Virus record (IMG/VR): IMGVR_UViG_3300024518_002080
Location: 1 to 23,234 of that record
Direction: 5' to 3' (one strand)
Length of the DNA: 23,234 nt
Source of the DNA: a virus
A program made the translations under genes and the position numbers. The notes beneath the pieces are model-generated. The model had not been told where the DNA came from. It saw only the letters and a program-made list of their open reading frames with translations, and ran no database searches. Shown here in pieces: positions 1 to 7,233 of this stretch (its first letter is position 1; every line of letters starts with the position of its first letter).

Positions 1-2769
1 ATCCGCAGATTGATCATAGAGCCGATCCATTGCGACAACAGACTTACCCAAAGATTTAACCTTAGCTAACTCAGCATCATCAAAGGCGTGTTTAGCGATT
101 AAAATAGAAGCCTGAACCTCTGCGACTATTTCCTCATTGTTTGCGCTAAATTCACGGCTGAAATCTTCTAATCTAATGACTCCATCCTTAAGTGCTAGAG
201 CTTGGTCAAAACCAAACTTATTCTTTAGAACGTCACCAACCTTTTGTAATTCGTCTTTGAGTAAATCGACACCAAAAAATGTAGAGTTTTCATCAAAGCC
301 GCCTAGAAAACTGGTAGCTACACCGCCAACCGATCCTAGTTGCACCTGAGTATTCCGCCCCGCCTTAGTCGCGTCATCAACCGCCCTTAGCTGATCTTCG
401 CCTAGCTCTTGTGGTGTTCTTGCGCCGCTTCCAATAGCCAACACAGCAGCCGCCGCTAATGCCGCCCATCCCCAGCCGGGTATTGCCGCAATAGCCGAAC
501 TTATCCCGCCACCGCCCAAATTGCCAGCATAAACGCCGCCGCCTATTGTCTTGCCTACACCCAACCCTAACTTAGTGCCGAACATCTTAAATGCTGTTGT
601 GGCTGTGCTTATGGCTGTGCTTAAAGTGCCTAAACCGCCACCACCTGAGCCACCGCCGCCAGACTTGCCGCCAAATAGCTCGCCTATGCCATCGAATAAA
701 CCAGTGCCTCCAAACTTGTTGCCTTCTGTCAGAAAACTAATCATTTTTTTGAAAGCGTTAGACACTAATAATTGCGTGATCTGCGCGAGAATAGACGCGA
801 TCATGTCCTTAACTATGTCTTTGACCGAATCGCCGAAGTTATCCCATCCATCCAAACCATCACGAAAGAAGGTTTGCATCGAGTCGAAAATCTTACGGTT
901 TGCATCTTCCCATGCGTCAGAAACGATGTTGTTGCTTTTAACTAGGTCATCGTTTTTTTCAATAACCCCATCAATAACGCCCTTGCTCTTTTTGTACTCT
1001 TCCCATGTGAGCTTGGTTGCTTCTACTAATTTAAGCTGCGATACAATCGTGTCGTCTGAAGACTCCCCCTGCTCAACTGTAGCTTTTGTTGTTTGCTTGG
1101 TTGCAATCTCAAACTCTGCCATTTCATCAGTAATAGTGATGATTGATTTTATCGCATTGTCTTTAGTGGCTTTTAATGCCTTGATTTTTGCGTTGTAAGT
1201 TTGGGTAGCCGTTTGAGCGCCCTTGATGTTCTTTATAACGCCATCAAGACCGTCAGCCATATCATCAAAGCCAGCGAACCTCAGCCCTTTAGCTATTGAC
1301 TCGAAAAGACCCGCGAAGTGCTTGCGAATAACGTCAATTGATTTAACAAAGGACATTTTTATAAATGCCGCAGATACGCCAAAGCCATACTTTAGTTTTT
1401 CGATAGAGACAAGCACACCGCGAACCATTGCGATGCCAACCAGCCTAGAGTTATTAAAGGCGAAACTTAATTCGTTGCCTACAACCCCCGCTAAGTCTTT
1501 AAACCATCCAATAGCGTCAGAAACTGCGTTATTAGTTAGAACGTCAAAGAAGCCAACAACTGAACCAATAAGGCTGTCAGCAAAAGCAACAGAAAGGTCA
1601 AACGCGCCAACGGCTAAGAGTTGAATGCCCTTGAGTGCTGTACCTAGAACGGTGACAACAGGGGATAGAACATCTAAAAGAAATTGAAAGGAATCGACAA
1701 GGAAGGTTATTGCAGGGCTAAGCGCATCGCCAATAGTCAAAGCCATATCTTTAAGGCTTGCCATTGCTTTGTTGAACTTAACCGTGAGGGTGTCAGACAT
1801 AATAGCGACAGCTTCATCGGTAGACCCCGCGCTGTTTTTAACTAGATCTAGGATGTTGGCAAAGTCGCCAGCTTTAGCACCCGCTAGAGGCATGATCGCC
1901 TGGACAGCCTCAATACTCCCGAATAGCTTGGCTAGCTGCTCCTCGCTTCCGCCTGTCTTGGTTGCTACCTCTTGAATGAAGCCTGAGAAGCCTTGCGCCT
2001 TTAGTCCGGCTACTGAAAAGTTAATGCCTAAATCTGCGGCTAGGTCTGCCGCTTCTTTGGAGGGTTTTAATACATTTGATAGCGCCGCCTTTACTTGAGT
2101 GACAGCCTCTACAGTCGAGACACCGCCCTTAGTAATGGTCGCTATTGCAGCGTTTAATTCGTCTAGCCCTACGCCCACCTGTGAGGCTATGGGGGCAACT
2201 TTACCAAGTGATCCAGACAATTCGCCTACGGTAGTCTTGCCGCTTTTCATTGTGGCGAAAAGAATGTCCGAAACCTTGCCAGCCTCGGATGCGTCTAAGC
2301 TGTACGCATTCAATACGCTAGTTAAACCATCCGAGGCCGTTGCAATGTCAGTCACGCCGCCTAACGCCAGCTTATTAGCCGAAGCCATTATGCTGGTCGC
2401 CTCAGCCGCGCTAGACGCACCCGCCGAGATTACATTGTAAAAAGCCTTAGCCTGTGCGCTCTGATCAGTGCCGAATTGCTTGGATAATTCACGGATAGAT
2501 TTAGAATAATCATTGATATTCTGATCTGCGCCTAGAAGTGTATTAACTTCAGCTAACGCAGTTTGATACTTAGCGAATGGTAGTATTGCGCCACCAATGG
2601 CCGCACTAAGCGCAGCTACAGGTACAGCTAACTTTGAGAAACTAGCATAGAGTCGCTTCGAGCCTTTTTCTGCCTTATCGCCAGCCGCACCCATACGGTT
2701 TAGGGCTTTTTCACCTTTGACTAGACCGCTAGTGTCTACCCTATAACCAAGTTGTGCAATGTCGCTCAT
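1..2769 (-). CDS. Phage tail tape measure protein, C-terminus beyond window edge
   Basis: This is an uninterrupted minus-strand frame of 923 codons from an ATG at 2769 to the left edge, so the protein is incomplete. Tape measure proteins fill the tail tube, set its length and help DNA entry. The N-terminus starts MSDIAQLGYRVDTSGLVKG. The motif YQTALAEVNTLLG near residues 65-78 is typical of the TP901 tape measure family. The remainder is a long Ala/Ser/Lys/Asp-rich helical stretch. A glycine-rich linker lies near residue 700 and a hydrophobic WAALAAAAVLAIG segment near residue 770, common in tape measures that contact membrane. The start overlaps the stop of the frameshifted chaperone as ATGA. 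Its size and its position just after the chaperone pair support the call; distal tail genes should follow to the left. Confidence 0.93.
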   Translation of the reverse strand, partial: MSDIAQLGYRVDTSGLVKGEKALNRMGAAGDKAEKGSKRLYASFSKLAVPVAALSAAIGGAILPFAKYQTALAEVNTLLGADQNINDYSKSIRELSKQFGTDQSAQAKAFYNVISAGASSAAEATSIMASANKLALGGVTDIATASDGLTSVLNAYSLDASEAGKVSDILFATMKSGKTTVGELSGSLGKVAPIASQVGVGLDELNAAIATITKGGVSTVEAVTQVKAALSNVLKPSKEAADLAADLGINFSVAGLKAQGFSGFIQEVATKTGGSEEQLAKLFGSIEAVQAIMPLAGAKAGDFANILDLVKNSAGSTDEAVAIMSDTLTVKFNKAMASLKDMALTIGDALSPAITFLVDSFQFLLDVLSPVVTVLGTALKGIQLLAVGAFDLSVAFADSLIGSVVGFFDVLTNNAVSDAIGWFKDLAGVVGNELSFAFNNSRLVGIAMVRGVLVSIEKLKYGFGVSAAFIKMSFVKSIDVIRKHFAGLFESIAKGLRFAGFDDMADGLDGVIKNIKGAQTATQTYNAKIKALKATKDNAIKSIITITDEMAEFEIATKQTTKATVEQGESSDDTIVSQLKLVEATKLTWEEYKKSKGVIDGVIEKNDDLVKSNNIVSDAWEDANRKIFDSMQTFFRDGLDGWDNFGDSVKDIVKDMIASILAQITQLLVSNAFKKMISFLTEGNKFGGTGLFDGIGELFGGKSGGGGSGGGGLGTLSTAISTATTAFKMFGTKLGLGVGKTIGGGVYAGNLGGGGISSAIAAIPGWGWAALAAAAVLAIGSGARTPQELGEDQLRAVDDATKAGRNTQVQLGSVGGVATSFLGGFDENSTFFGVDLLKDELQKVGDVLKNKFGFDQALALKDGVIRLEDFSREFSANNEEIVAEVQASILIAKHAFDDAELAKVKSLGKSVVAMDRLYDQSAD

Positions 2770-3167
2770 TTTTTAAATATCAGATCATCTATACGTTTGA
2801 TTTTCGCTTCCATTTCCTCGGCTGTGTTGCCTAGCGGATTTGGTGCGTCTTTTCGTCTGGACACATTTGTCCAGTGAGCCGCAGTGCGCGACAACATAGT
2901 TAAAGTGTTGGACTCCCAGGGATCGAAGGCGATACCCATAGCCTCTTGATACGCCCTCAATTCTTGGAACGTATGACCTACAAACTGCCCACCGCTAGAG
3001 GTAAACAAGCCAATTTCGTTTAAGGCTTTCAATAAATACTCACCCTCTGAAACATCAGGCGTATCTAATTTATACTTTGAACTTCTTGGCTCATTACCCC
3101 CCTCAGGGATTGCCGCTAGCCAGATGCTAACTGCGAGATAGCTTGCGAGGTCTTTTGCGAGTTTCCC
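2766..3167 (-). CDS. Tail assembly chaperone, frameshifted (gpGT-like) extension
   Basis: This is the T part of a gpG/gpGT-type chaperone. The frame has no good independent start: its first in-frame start-like codon is a TTG at 3032, with open codons continuing upstream of it. Reading from the TTTTTTG heptamer at 3167-3173 and shifting -1 gives 133 open codons (GKLAKDLASYLAVSIW..., ending DDLIFKK). They would be joined to 126 residues of the upstream gene for a protein of about 259 aa. In lambda the longer product links the tape measure to tail tube subunits. The stop overlaps the tape measure start (ATGA), as expected for coupled production. The open frame and site are seen directly; the function is known for this arrangement. 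Confidence 0.85.
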   Translation of the reverse strand, partial: GKLAKDLASYLAVSIWLAAIPEGGNEPRSSKYKLDTPDVSEGEYLLKALNEIGLFTSSGGQFVGHTFQELRAYQEAMGIAFDPWESNTLTMLSRTAAHWTNVSRRKDAPNPLGNTAEEMEAKIKRIDDLIFKK

Positions 3168-3544
3168 AAAAAATGGGTACGGTCAGATATGAATTGGGCC
3201 GCTTGAACCGCTAGAAATGGGTAGTCTTTGTAAAGGTTAAACGCTGTGTCAAAATCATTAACCAGCATTTCGCCGTTCATCTGCACACCATCAAAGCGGT
3301 CAGTTAATCGAGCAAGCTTTTTATAGAGTCTGCGCTCCATTTCCACATCACTGATTTTCTTACCCGCCTTGTCGCCGCGAGATAGTTCAAGCTCTACCGA
3401 CTTAGAAAGCTTTGTTTCGCCACCGAATAAATAAATGACCATCGGCTTTCCTTCATCGTTTAGAAGCTTCTCATCCGTATATGGATCAAGAAGCTCTAAA
3501 GCTTGCGACTCTTCAATAACTTTTAAGTTACTTAAGTCAGCCAT
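3116..3544 (-). CDS. Tail assembly chaperone, unshifted (gpG-like) product
   Basis: The 142-aa product is acidic to mixed in charge and helical (MADLSNLKVIEESQALELL...). It lies directly between tail tube and tape measure genes, the position of gpG in lambda and its relatives. The unshifted protein is made in excess and coats the tape measure during tail assembly; it is absent from the finished virion. The start ATG overlaps the stop of the tail tube gene (TAATG). The TTTTTTG heptamer after residue 124 diverts a share of ribosomes into the downstream frame. Family membership is inferred from position, size and the frameshift rather than from a strong sequence motif. Confidence 0.82.
   Translation of the reverse strand: MADLSNLKVIEESQALELLDPYTDEKLLNDEGKPMVIYLFGGETKLSKSVELELSRGDKAGKKISDVEMERRLYKKLARLTDRFDGVQMNGEMLVNDFDTAFNLYKDYPFLAVQAAQFISDRTHFLGNSQKTSQAISQLASG
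3167..3173 (-). other. Programmed -1 ribosomal frameshift site (T TTT TTG)
   Basis: On the minus strand the zero-frame codons CAT TTT TTG contain the heptamer T TTT TTG, which fits the X XXY YYZ slippery rule. A -1 slip here moves ribosomes out of the 142-aa chaperone frame into the frame that stays open to 2766. It sits 16 codons before the zero-frame stop, between tail tube and tape measure genes, where siphophages usually have such a site. No clear stimulatory stem was worked out. Confidence 0.85.
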
Positions 3545-4002
3545 TACTCAGTTCCTGCAACAGTTTCAGTTTGTGGCGCTAGAACTAGCTCGAAAGTTTC
3601 TTCATCAGAACCAGAACCGCCCTTAATGTTCGCCTTGATAACCGTAGCTTGAAAAAAGATATTGTCCACAGCGTTAGACGACAAGAACTTACACGCTAAC
3701 AAATCAGTTTGCGAATCGTAAGCTGTGTTTATAATTCCGTAGAAAGCCGTGTTTGTTTTGTCGTATTTCAGCGTTAAAGTAACATCACCGAAAGCCTTAC
3801 GAATCTTCTTAGAGCCCACAGGTGATGTAGAATAAGAATCATCAGTGCGAGTCTCCCATGAATCATCCCACCCTGAAAAATCCATAATTTCAGCCGATGT
3901 TAGGGCCGTGAAAGTCAAAGCCTCATAACCCGCTTCGTCTTGTGTTGCTGGTGTGCCAGCACTTACGCTAAAGATTGCGCCCGATAAAATATTAGTAGCC
4001 AT
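3544..4002 (-). CDS. Major tail tube protein
   Basis: A protein of 152 aa with a Thr/Ser/Asp-rich, beta-rich composition (MATNILSGAIFSVSAG..., then FSGWDDSWETRTDDSYST and DVTLTLKYDKTN). This is typical of siphophage tail tube subunits, which stack as hexameric rings to form the tail tube. The pattern of an early 'I..F.GWD' loop followed by a strand pair and a conserved TLTLKYD-like strand matches the family in outline. It lies just upstream of the gpG/gpGT pair and downstream of the tail terminator, the standard gene order. It starts with ATG overlapping the upstream TAA. No clear Ig-like C-terminal domain is present. Confidence 0.8.
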   Translation of the reverse strand: MATNILSGAIFSVSAGTPATQDEAGYEALTFTALTSAEIMDFSGWDDSWETRTDDSYSTSPVGSKKIRKAFGDVTLTLKYDKTNTAFYGIINTAYDSQTDLLACKFLSSNAVDNIFFQATVIKANIKGGSGSDEETFELVLAPQTETVAGTE

Positions 4003-4193
4003 TATTTGCCTCGTTTAAATTTTGTTTCTGGTTTAATGTGTTTCGCTTCTGCCGGGTCGCCGACCTCTGCGTCTTGCTTTACTTCTGGCGCGACAGGTTT
4101 GTCACTCCATCCGTTCTTTTTATAACCATCTAGCTCACACGGATAAATAGCGTTTACTAAATCGCCCTTATAAATCTTTACTTTGTTGCTCAT
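4002..4193 (-). CDS. Small conserved-type phage protein of unknown function
   Basis: A 63-aa protein starting MSNKVKIYKGDLVNAIYPCELDGYKKNGWSD, with a charged, Lys/Glu/Pro-rich disordered tail. The short GYKKNGW stretch resembles the 'x-GW' ending of small proteins often found among head-tail connector and tail genes, and the 45-aa protein at 7052-7189 has a comparable FLAAGW motif. It is coupled on both sides: its ATG overlaps the upstream stop as ATGA, and its TAA overlaps the tail tube start. The function is not known to me; a structural or assembly role is inferred only from position. Confidence 0.6.
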   Translation of the reverse strand: MSNKVKIYKGDLVNAIYPCELDGYKKNGWSDKPVAPEVKQDAEVGDPAEAKHIKPETKFKRGK

Positions 4194-4573
4194 TTGTACC
4201 TCTCAATAGGTATTGAAACTGGTAACGAGTACCAGCCGTTTGAAATTATCCCTGTGCTTGTATAAGGCTCTCTATCTACTCGAACCGTAGTACCCGCCTC
4301 TGTGAACGTATCGCCGCGACTAAACGCCGCCTGTATTACGTCAGCCATTGCCGCCGCCACATTAGCTCCATCGCCCTCTTTAACTACACAATCAATTTGT
4401 AGCGTTGCAGGGATTCGATCTAGTCCGAATGTGTGAAGCTCTGAACGCGACCCTAAGACATTAACGCGCAGATGGTTAACGGTAGGATTGAAAACCACGT
4501 TAGGCCACGCCACTGGATAACCAAGCGCCGCTATTGCGGTATTTAACGCATCATTCGCCGCAACAAAGCTCAT
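4190..4573 (-). CDS. Tail terminator protein (gpU-like)
   Basis: The likely product is about 127 aa, starting MSFVAANDALNTAI at an ATG at 4573. That ATG overlaps the upstream gene's stop as ATGA and is preferred to an upstream in-frame start that would overlap more. The sequence (ALGYPVAWPNVVFNP, LRVNVLGSR, GLDRIPATLQIDCVV, PYTSTGI..NGWYSLPVSIPIERY) follows the alternating strand pattern of tail terminators. These form a ring that caps the growing tube and joins it to the head. Position between the gp10-like completion protein and tail tube supports this. Sequence conservation in this family is weak, so the call is mostly from pattern and order. Confidence 0.7.
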   Translation of the reverse strand: MSFVAANDALNTAIAALGYPVAWPNVVFNPTVNHLRVNVLGSRSELHTFGLDRIPATLQIDCVVKEGDGANVAAAMADVIQAAFSRGDTFTEAGTTVRVDREPYTSTGIISNGWYSLPVSIPIERYK

Positions 4574-4863
4574 ACCTGACCCCGCACAATGTCGCCCCAA
4601 TTACGAATATTTATTCTCAACATTCCAGTGGGCGCTTGCTGTGAATGACCGTACTCTAGTGGCCTGATGTAAGACAACCCGCTAGAGAATTGATAAGGTT
4701 CGCCTATTCTTAGTGACCCTTGAGGAGACCACGATTGACGCGCTCTGCCTGTGTCAACTGGCGTAGACTCAGTGATTCGAGTGTTTAGCTCAAGACAAGC
4801 GCCCTTATGAATAGCCGAATGCTTACCCTTATATTTTTTAATCAATGCGTTTAAATTAGCCAC
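4570..4863 (-). CDS. HK97 gp10-like tail completion / neck protein
   Basis: A 97-aa protein with the hallmark core TPVDTGRARQSW (residues about 35-46), followed by YIRPLEYGHSQQAPTGMLR. This matches the HK97 gp10 / minor tail Z-like family ('TPVDTG..R..W ... Y....E.G...'). Such proteins act at the tail-proximal neck during head-tail joining. The start is a GTG at 4863 embedded in the end of the upstream gene (GGTGGCTAA, 8-base overlap). The stop overlaps the next start (ATGA). This is one of the better-supported connector calls. Confidence 0.82.
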   Translation of the reverse strand: MANLNALIKKYKGKHSAIHKGACLELNTRITESTPVDTGRARQSWSPQGSLRIGEPYQFSSGLSYIRPLEYGHSQQAPTGMLRINIRNWGDIVRGQV

Positions 4864-5191
4864 CTGCTATCACCTTGTATAAAATGACACTCTCACCGGG
4901 CTTAACCGCCATAACTGCTTTAATCGAATACGTCTTAGAATCATCAACTATCCGCATTGATGTAGTAGGTTCTACTACCGCATCAACTAAGTATTTAACA
5001 TCTGTTAATTCAACTAAACCGCTTGAAACTTCCGCATTAGTAAAGCCAGTTTGCACCGCCTTAACTGTCTGTGATGATTCGCTGTTTGTTGGATTCCACG
5101 CATCGCCTGAAGGCGTTAGAGAAACTAGGGATATGTCACGACCTTTTGCCGCAATTAGTCTAGTCGCAGAGGCTATCTCTCTCTCATTCAT
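4856..5191 (-). CDS. Probable head closure (stopper) protein
   Basis: A 111-aa protein, MNEREIASATRLIAAKGRD..., ending with YSIKAVMAVKPGESVILYKV. The N-terminal 'A..LI...GR.v.L' segment and the C-terminal 'i..v.PG..vilYk.' strand are what I associate with small beta-barrel head closure proteins, which seal the DNA-filled head and present the docking surface for the tail. It lies between the adaptor-like gene and the gp10-like gene, the expected slot. It starts at an ATG overlapping the upstream stop (ATGA) and lacks a clear separate ribosome-binding site, so it is probably coupled. Similarity is distant; the call rests on order, size and pattern. Confidence 0.6.
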   Translation of the reverse strand: MNEREIASATRLIAAKGRDISLVSLTPSGDAWNPTNSESSQTVKAVQTGFTNAEVSSGLVELTDVKYLVDAVVEPTTSMRIVDDSKTYSIKAVMAVKPGESVILYKVIAGG

Positions 5192-5655
5192 GCGCGTTGT
5201 AAATAAGGGCTAGTTACTAAATGATCTTTGAGTATTCCGTAAGCGATTGGCATTGATAGAAGTAAACTAATAGCCGAGCCTTTAGAGTTACCGCCAAAGT
5301 ATTCAGTCTCTAAAACGTCAACTTTCTCACGCTTCACTAATTGGTCTGGCTCTGCGCCTGGGTCAACACCTAAACTCATTCTGTACGCTATCTCACACTG
5401 TCCGTTCTTATGCGCCGGATAGATTGTGTATGCGTACTTAATGCGAGGGTCGAACCACCCAAAAGAGTTTCGATAAAACGAGTTATCCTCTAACCAGTCC
5501 AACGTCTGCATAAAATCAAACGTCTTGATAAGCAAAGGCTCTTTGTCAGCCGTTACCGTATAACCCCTGTCGGTCAAATAGGTGTCAAACTCCGCAACCG
5601 TTACATAGGTATTAGCCCCTGTGGTCGGTGCGCCTAATTCGATTACTAAAGCCAT
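5188..5655 (-). CDS. Head-tail adaptor protein (family often labelled 'DnaT-like')
   Basis: A 155-aa protein starting MALVIELGAPTTGANTYVTV, followed by AEFDTYLTDRG and later DWLEDNSFYRNSF. The start 'G....GANSYV.v.e.d.Y...rG' is shared by a phage family carried in databases as 'putative DnaT-like ssDNA-binding protein'. It sits consistently between head and neck genes and is better read as a head-tail adaptor that binds under the portal. Gene order here supports the structural reading. The ribosome-binding sequence GGGTGA precedes the ATG at 5655. It is the first gene after the terminator at 5669-5693. Confidence 0.68.
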   Translation of the reverse strand: MALVIELGAPTTGANTYVTVAEFDTYLTDRGYTVTADKEPLLIKTFDFMQTLDWLEDNSFYRNSFGWFDPRIKYAYTIYPAHKNGQCEIAYRMSLGVDPGAEPDQLVKREKVDVLETEYFGGNSKGSAISLLLSMPIAYGILKDHLVTSPYLQRA

Positions 5656-5668
5656 TCTCTATCACCCA

Positions 5669-5693
5669 TAAAAAAAGACCGCCGAAGCAGTCT
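5669..5693 (-). terminator. Intrinsic terminator/attenuator between head and connector genes
   Basis: On the minus strand AGACTGC-TTCG-GCGGTCT forms a 7-bp stem (one G-U pair) with a UUCG-type tetraloop, followed at once by a T run. It lies after the zinc-ribbon gene and only about 15 bases before the adaptor gene, inside what otherwise looks like one late transcript. It would reduce tail gene expression unless transcription is antiterminated. Confidence 0.8.
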
Positions 5694-5716
5694 CTTGAAT
5701 TTCATTTAATCGCTTT

Positions 5717-5929
5717 TTAAGTCACGATCTTTTTACATTTGGAATTGGCGCATTGCAGCCGCCTAACCCCTGTCCGTTTATCCCAGTCTAGGCTTTTACC
5801 CCTGCTAGGATTTAATATAACCTCATTGAAGGCTCTGTTGCCGCATTCAGGGCATTGGATACGCTCGCGCCCCTGCGTGTCCTTAACGCGAGGTTTGTCG
5901 CCTCCTTCTATTAGTTTCAATCCGCCCAT
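5717..5929 (-). CDS. Small zinc-ribbon protein
   Basis: A 70-aa protein with two cysteine pairs, CPEC at residues 26-29 and CANSKC at residues 60-65, separated by about 30 residues. It looks like a treble-clef or zinc-ribbon fold similar to rubredoxin-like knuckles. The remainder is basic (RVKDTQGRERIQ, SRGKSLDWDKRTGVRRLQ), compatible with nucleic acid binding, but no specific function is recognisable. It lies between the Mu gpF-like head protein and an intrinsic terminator. No convincing ribosome-binding site is visible before the ATG at 5929, so translation may be weak. Homologous small Zn proteins occur among phage head genes; a direct role there is unproven. Confidence 0.65.
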   Translation of the reverse strand: MGGLKLIEGGDKPRVKDTQGRERIQCPECGNRAFNEVILNPSRGKSLDWDKRTGVRRLQCANSKCKKIVT

Positions 5930-5943
5930 TAAGACAGTATAAA

Positions 5944-7059
5944 CTAAAGCCCCGCCGCCGTGAACGCCGTTTTATTCTTAGCCTCTAACTCAGCTAGGTT
6001 ATACACAAGCCCCTTTCTAGGGTCTGCAAAGCCGCTTAGTGGTATCCCCTCCTTCCAGAGCTTATACCGCGCCTCGCCTAGCCACTCTCGCTGAAAGCCA
6101 GCGTCTTGACGTTTTAAGAAGCCCTCAAAGCTTGTCGCTTTAGTCTTGCCTATTACATCCGCCCTATCCGCCTTTGGAATCTTGCTCAGAGGCCGTGTGT
6201 CAGCGATGAAGGGCTTTTCTATGCTGCTCTTACCCATCGGCTTAGGTAGCGCAATAGTGCGACACCCGCCGGGATGTAGTGGAGGCAATAAACCAGAGCC
6301 AACCTTGTAATACTTGACACCGCTACTGTTCAAGCTCGCGCAAATCTTAGAGGTGCGCCCATCAAAGACAGTGCTTAAGTAATACTCGTCAACTTCTAAT
6401 TGTTTGAACGCTTCCATCTGTGCAACGGCTGAAATGTGAGTGAGCGAGTTTCTAACTATCAACCGTTCAATCATTCCGTTACGCTTATACAGCAAACCAT
6501 CAGAGCGTTTGGCTGCGGTAGTGCCTTTAATCCTAGACATTATCGTCTGTAGATTCTCGCCTAAAACATAACCCTCAGTAATCGCAGCCCTTATCTCTTT
6601 CTTATGATTTGCCGAAATATCACGGACATAATCACGGATAAAACGCCCCTGCATAGGTCTAGCCATTGCCGCCGCATAAGCCTGAGAAGTGCTAATCTTA
6701 GTGCCTATGTCGTCAACACCCGAAGCATACGCAACTTGCGCCCCACGCCTTACTTCATATCCTGCGTAGTCTCTACCGTCCGAGTCTAAAACATTTAGAA
6801 CCGATGTATTTATCGCCGCCTGTAGCTCGTTTAAGCTATCCCTTAGCGCAATAAGTCTTTTTGTTGTGTAGTTACCCGAAACAAGTAACTCCACCTCTTT
6901 AGCCGTTAGACCATCGAGCAATTCGCTGATCTGCGCCGTTAACCTAGCGTCAGACCTTTCTAGTAATTTATTAATTCGGTTCTTTACATAGCTCCCGAAC
7001 CTGTGAGAATTTAACTGGTGTCTACCTATCAAATCCTCTAGCTTATCAACTTCAACCAC
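5944..7059 (-). CDS. Mu gpF-like / SPP1 gp7-like minor head protein
   Basis: A 371-aa protein. The C-terminal half holds the Phage_Mu_F signature: FDGRTSKIC (residues 232-240) followed by PPLHPGGCR (259-267). This Cys/His pattern is diagnostic of the family. The N-terminal 200 residues are helical. These proteins enter the procapsid in a few copies with the portal and influence DNA ejection. The chosen start is a GTG at 7059, overlapping the end of the 45-aa gene by 8 bases; no ATG lies near. It ends with a TAG at 5944. It is expressed after the terminator that follows the coat gene, consistent with low copy number. Confidence 0.88.
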   Translation of the reverse strand: MVEVDKLEDLIGRHQLNSHRFGSYVKNRINKLLERSDARLTAQISELLDGLTAKEVELLVSGNYTTKRLIALRDSLNELQAAINTSVLNVLDSDGRDYAGYEVRRGAQVAYASGVDDIGTKISTSQAYAAAMARPMQGRFIRDYVRDISANHKKEIRAAITEGYVLGENLQTIMSRIKGTTAAKRSDGLLYKRNGMIERLIVRNSLTHISAVAQMEAFKQLEVDEYYLSTVFDGRTSKICASLNSSGVKYYKVGSGLLPPLHPGGCRTIALPKPMGKSSIEKPFIADTRPLSKIPKADRADVIGKTKATSFEGFLKRQDAGFQREWLGEARYKLWKEGIPLSGFADPRKGLVYNLAELEAKNKTAFTAAGL

Positions 7060-7189
7060 GCAACCAGCCAGCCGCTAGAAAGCTCTCTAGCTTTTCAGGT
7101 TTTACATTAACCGTGTCGCCGTTGCGAGTAACTGCCACTGTATCAGCGACAACCTTCTTGCTTACTTTCTTCTTTGTTTTCTTAGTCAT
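7052..7189 (-). CDS. Tiny basic protein between coat and minor head genes
   Basis: An ORF of 46 codons from an ATG at 7189 to a TGA at 7052 encodes 45 aa: a Lys-rich start (MTKKTKKKVSKKVV), a short strand-like middle (VAVTRNGDTVNV), then KPEKLESFLAAGW. It lies directly after the terminator at 7191-7224, has AAAGGGG upstream, and overlaps the next gene by 8 bases. The basic start suggests contact with nucleic acid or with acidic coat surfaces. The product family is unknown to me. Reality is supported by its tight fit between neighbours and by phage-typical coupling. Confidence 0.55.
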   Translation of the reverse strand: MTKKTKKKVSKKVVADTVAVTRNGDTVNVKPEKLESFLAAGWLRG

Positions 7190-7190
7190 A

Positions 7191-7224
7191 ATAAAAACGC
7201 CCCTTTGATATTATCTCAGGGGCG
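7191..7224 (-). terminator. Intrinsic terminator after the coat protein gene
   Basis: Minus-strand CGCCCCT ... AGGGGCG forms a 7-bp GC-rich stem around a 13-base loop, followed by TTTTTAT. It lies 10 bases beyond the coat protein stop. Partial termination here would give the coat gene higher mRNA levels than the downstream low-copy head genes. The stem also overlaps the ribosome-binding region of the 45-aa gene. Confidence 0.82.
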
Positions 7225-7233
7225 CGGTAGTTA

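Noticed and set aside
551-1198. Long plus-strand open frame opposite the tape measure gene (215 codons), and similar plus-strand frames at 137-349, 1223-1624, 1769-1975 and 2099-2440
   Set aside because: They lie wholly antisense to the tape measure frame, are rich in Pro/Ser low-complexity residues produced by the complement of Ala/Gly/Leu codons, and have no ribosome-binding sites.
2766-3032. Independent 88-codon gene starting at TTG 3032
   Set aside because: The same frame is open upstream to the TTTTTTG slippery heptamer, so the region is better explained as the frameshifted part of the tail chaperone.
5188-5655. DnaT-like ssDNA-binding replication protein
   Set aside because: The family label exists, but gene order between head and neck genes fits a head-tail adaptor; replication genes are elsewhere in the window.
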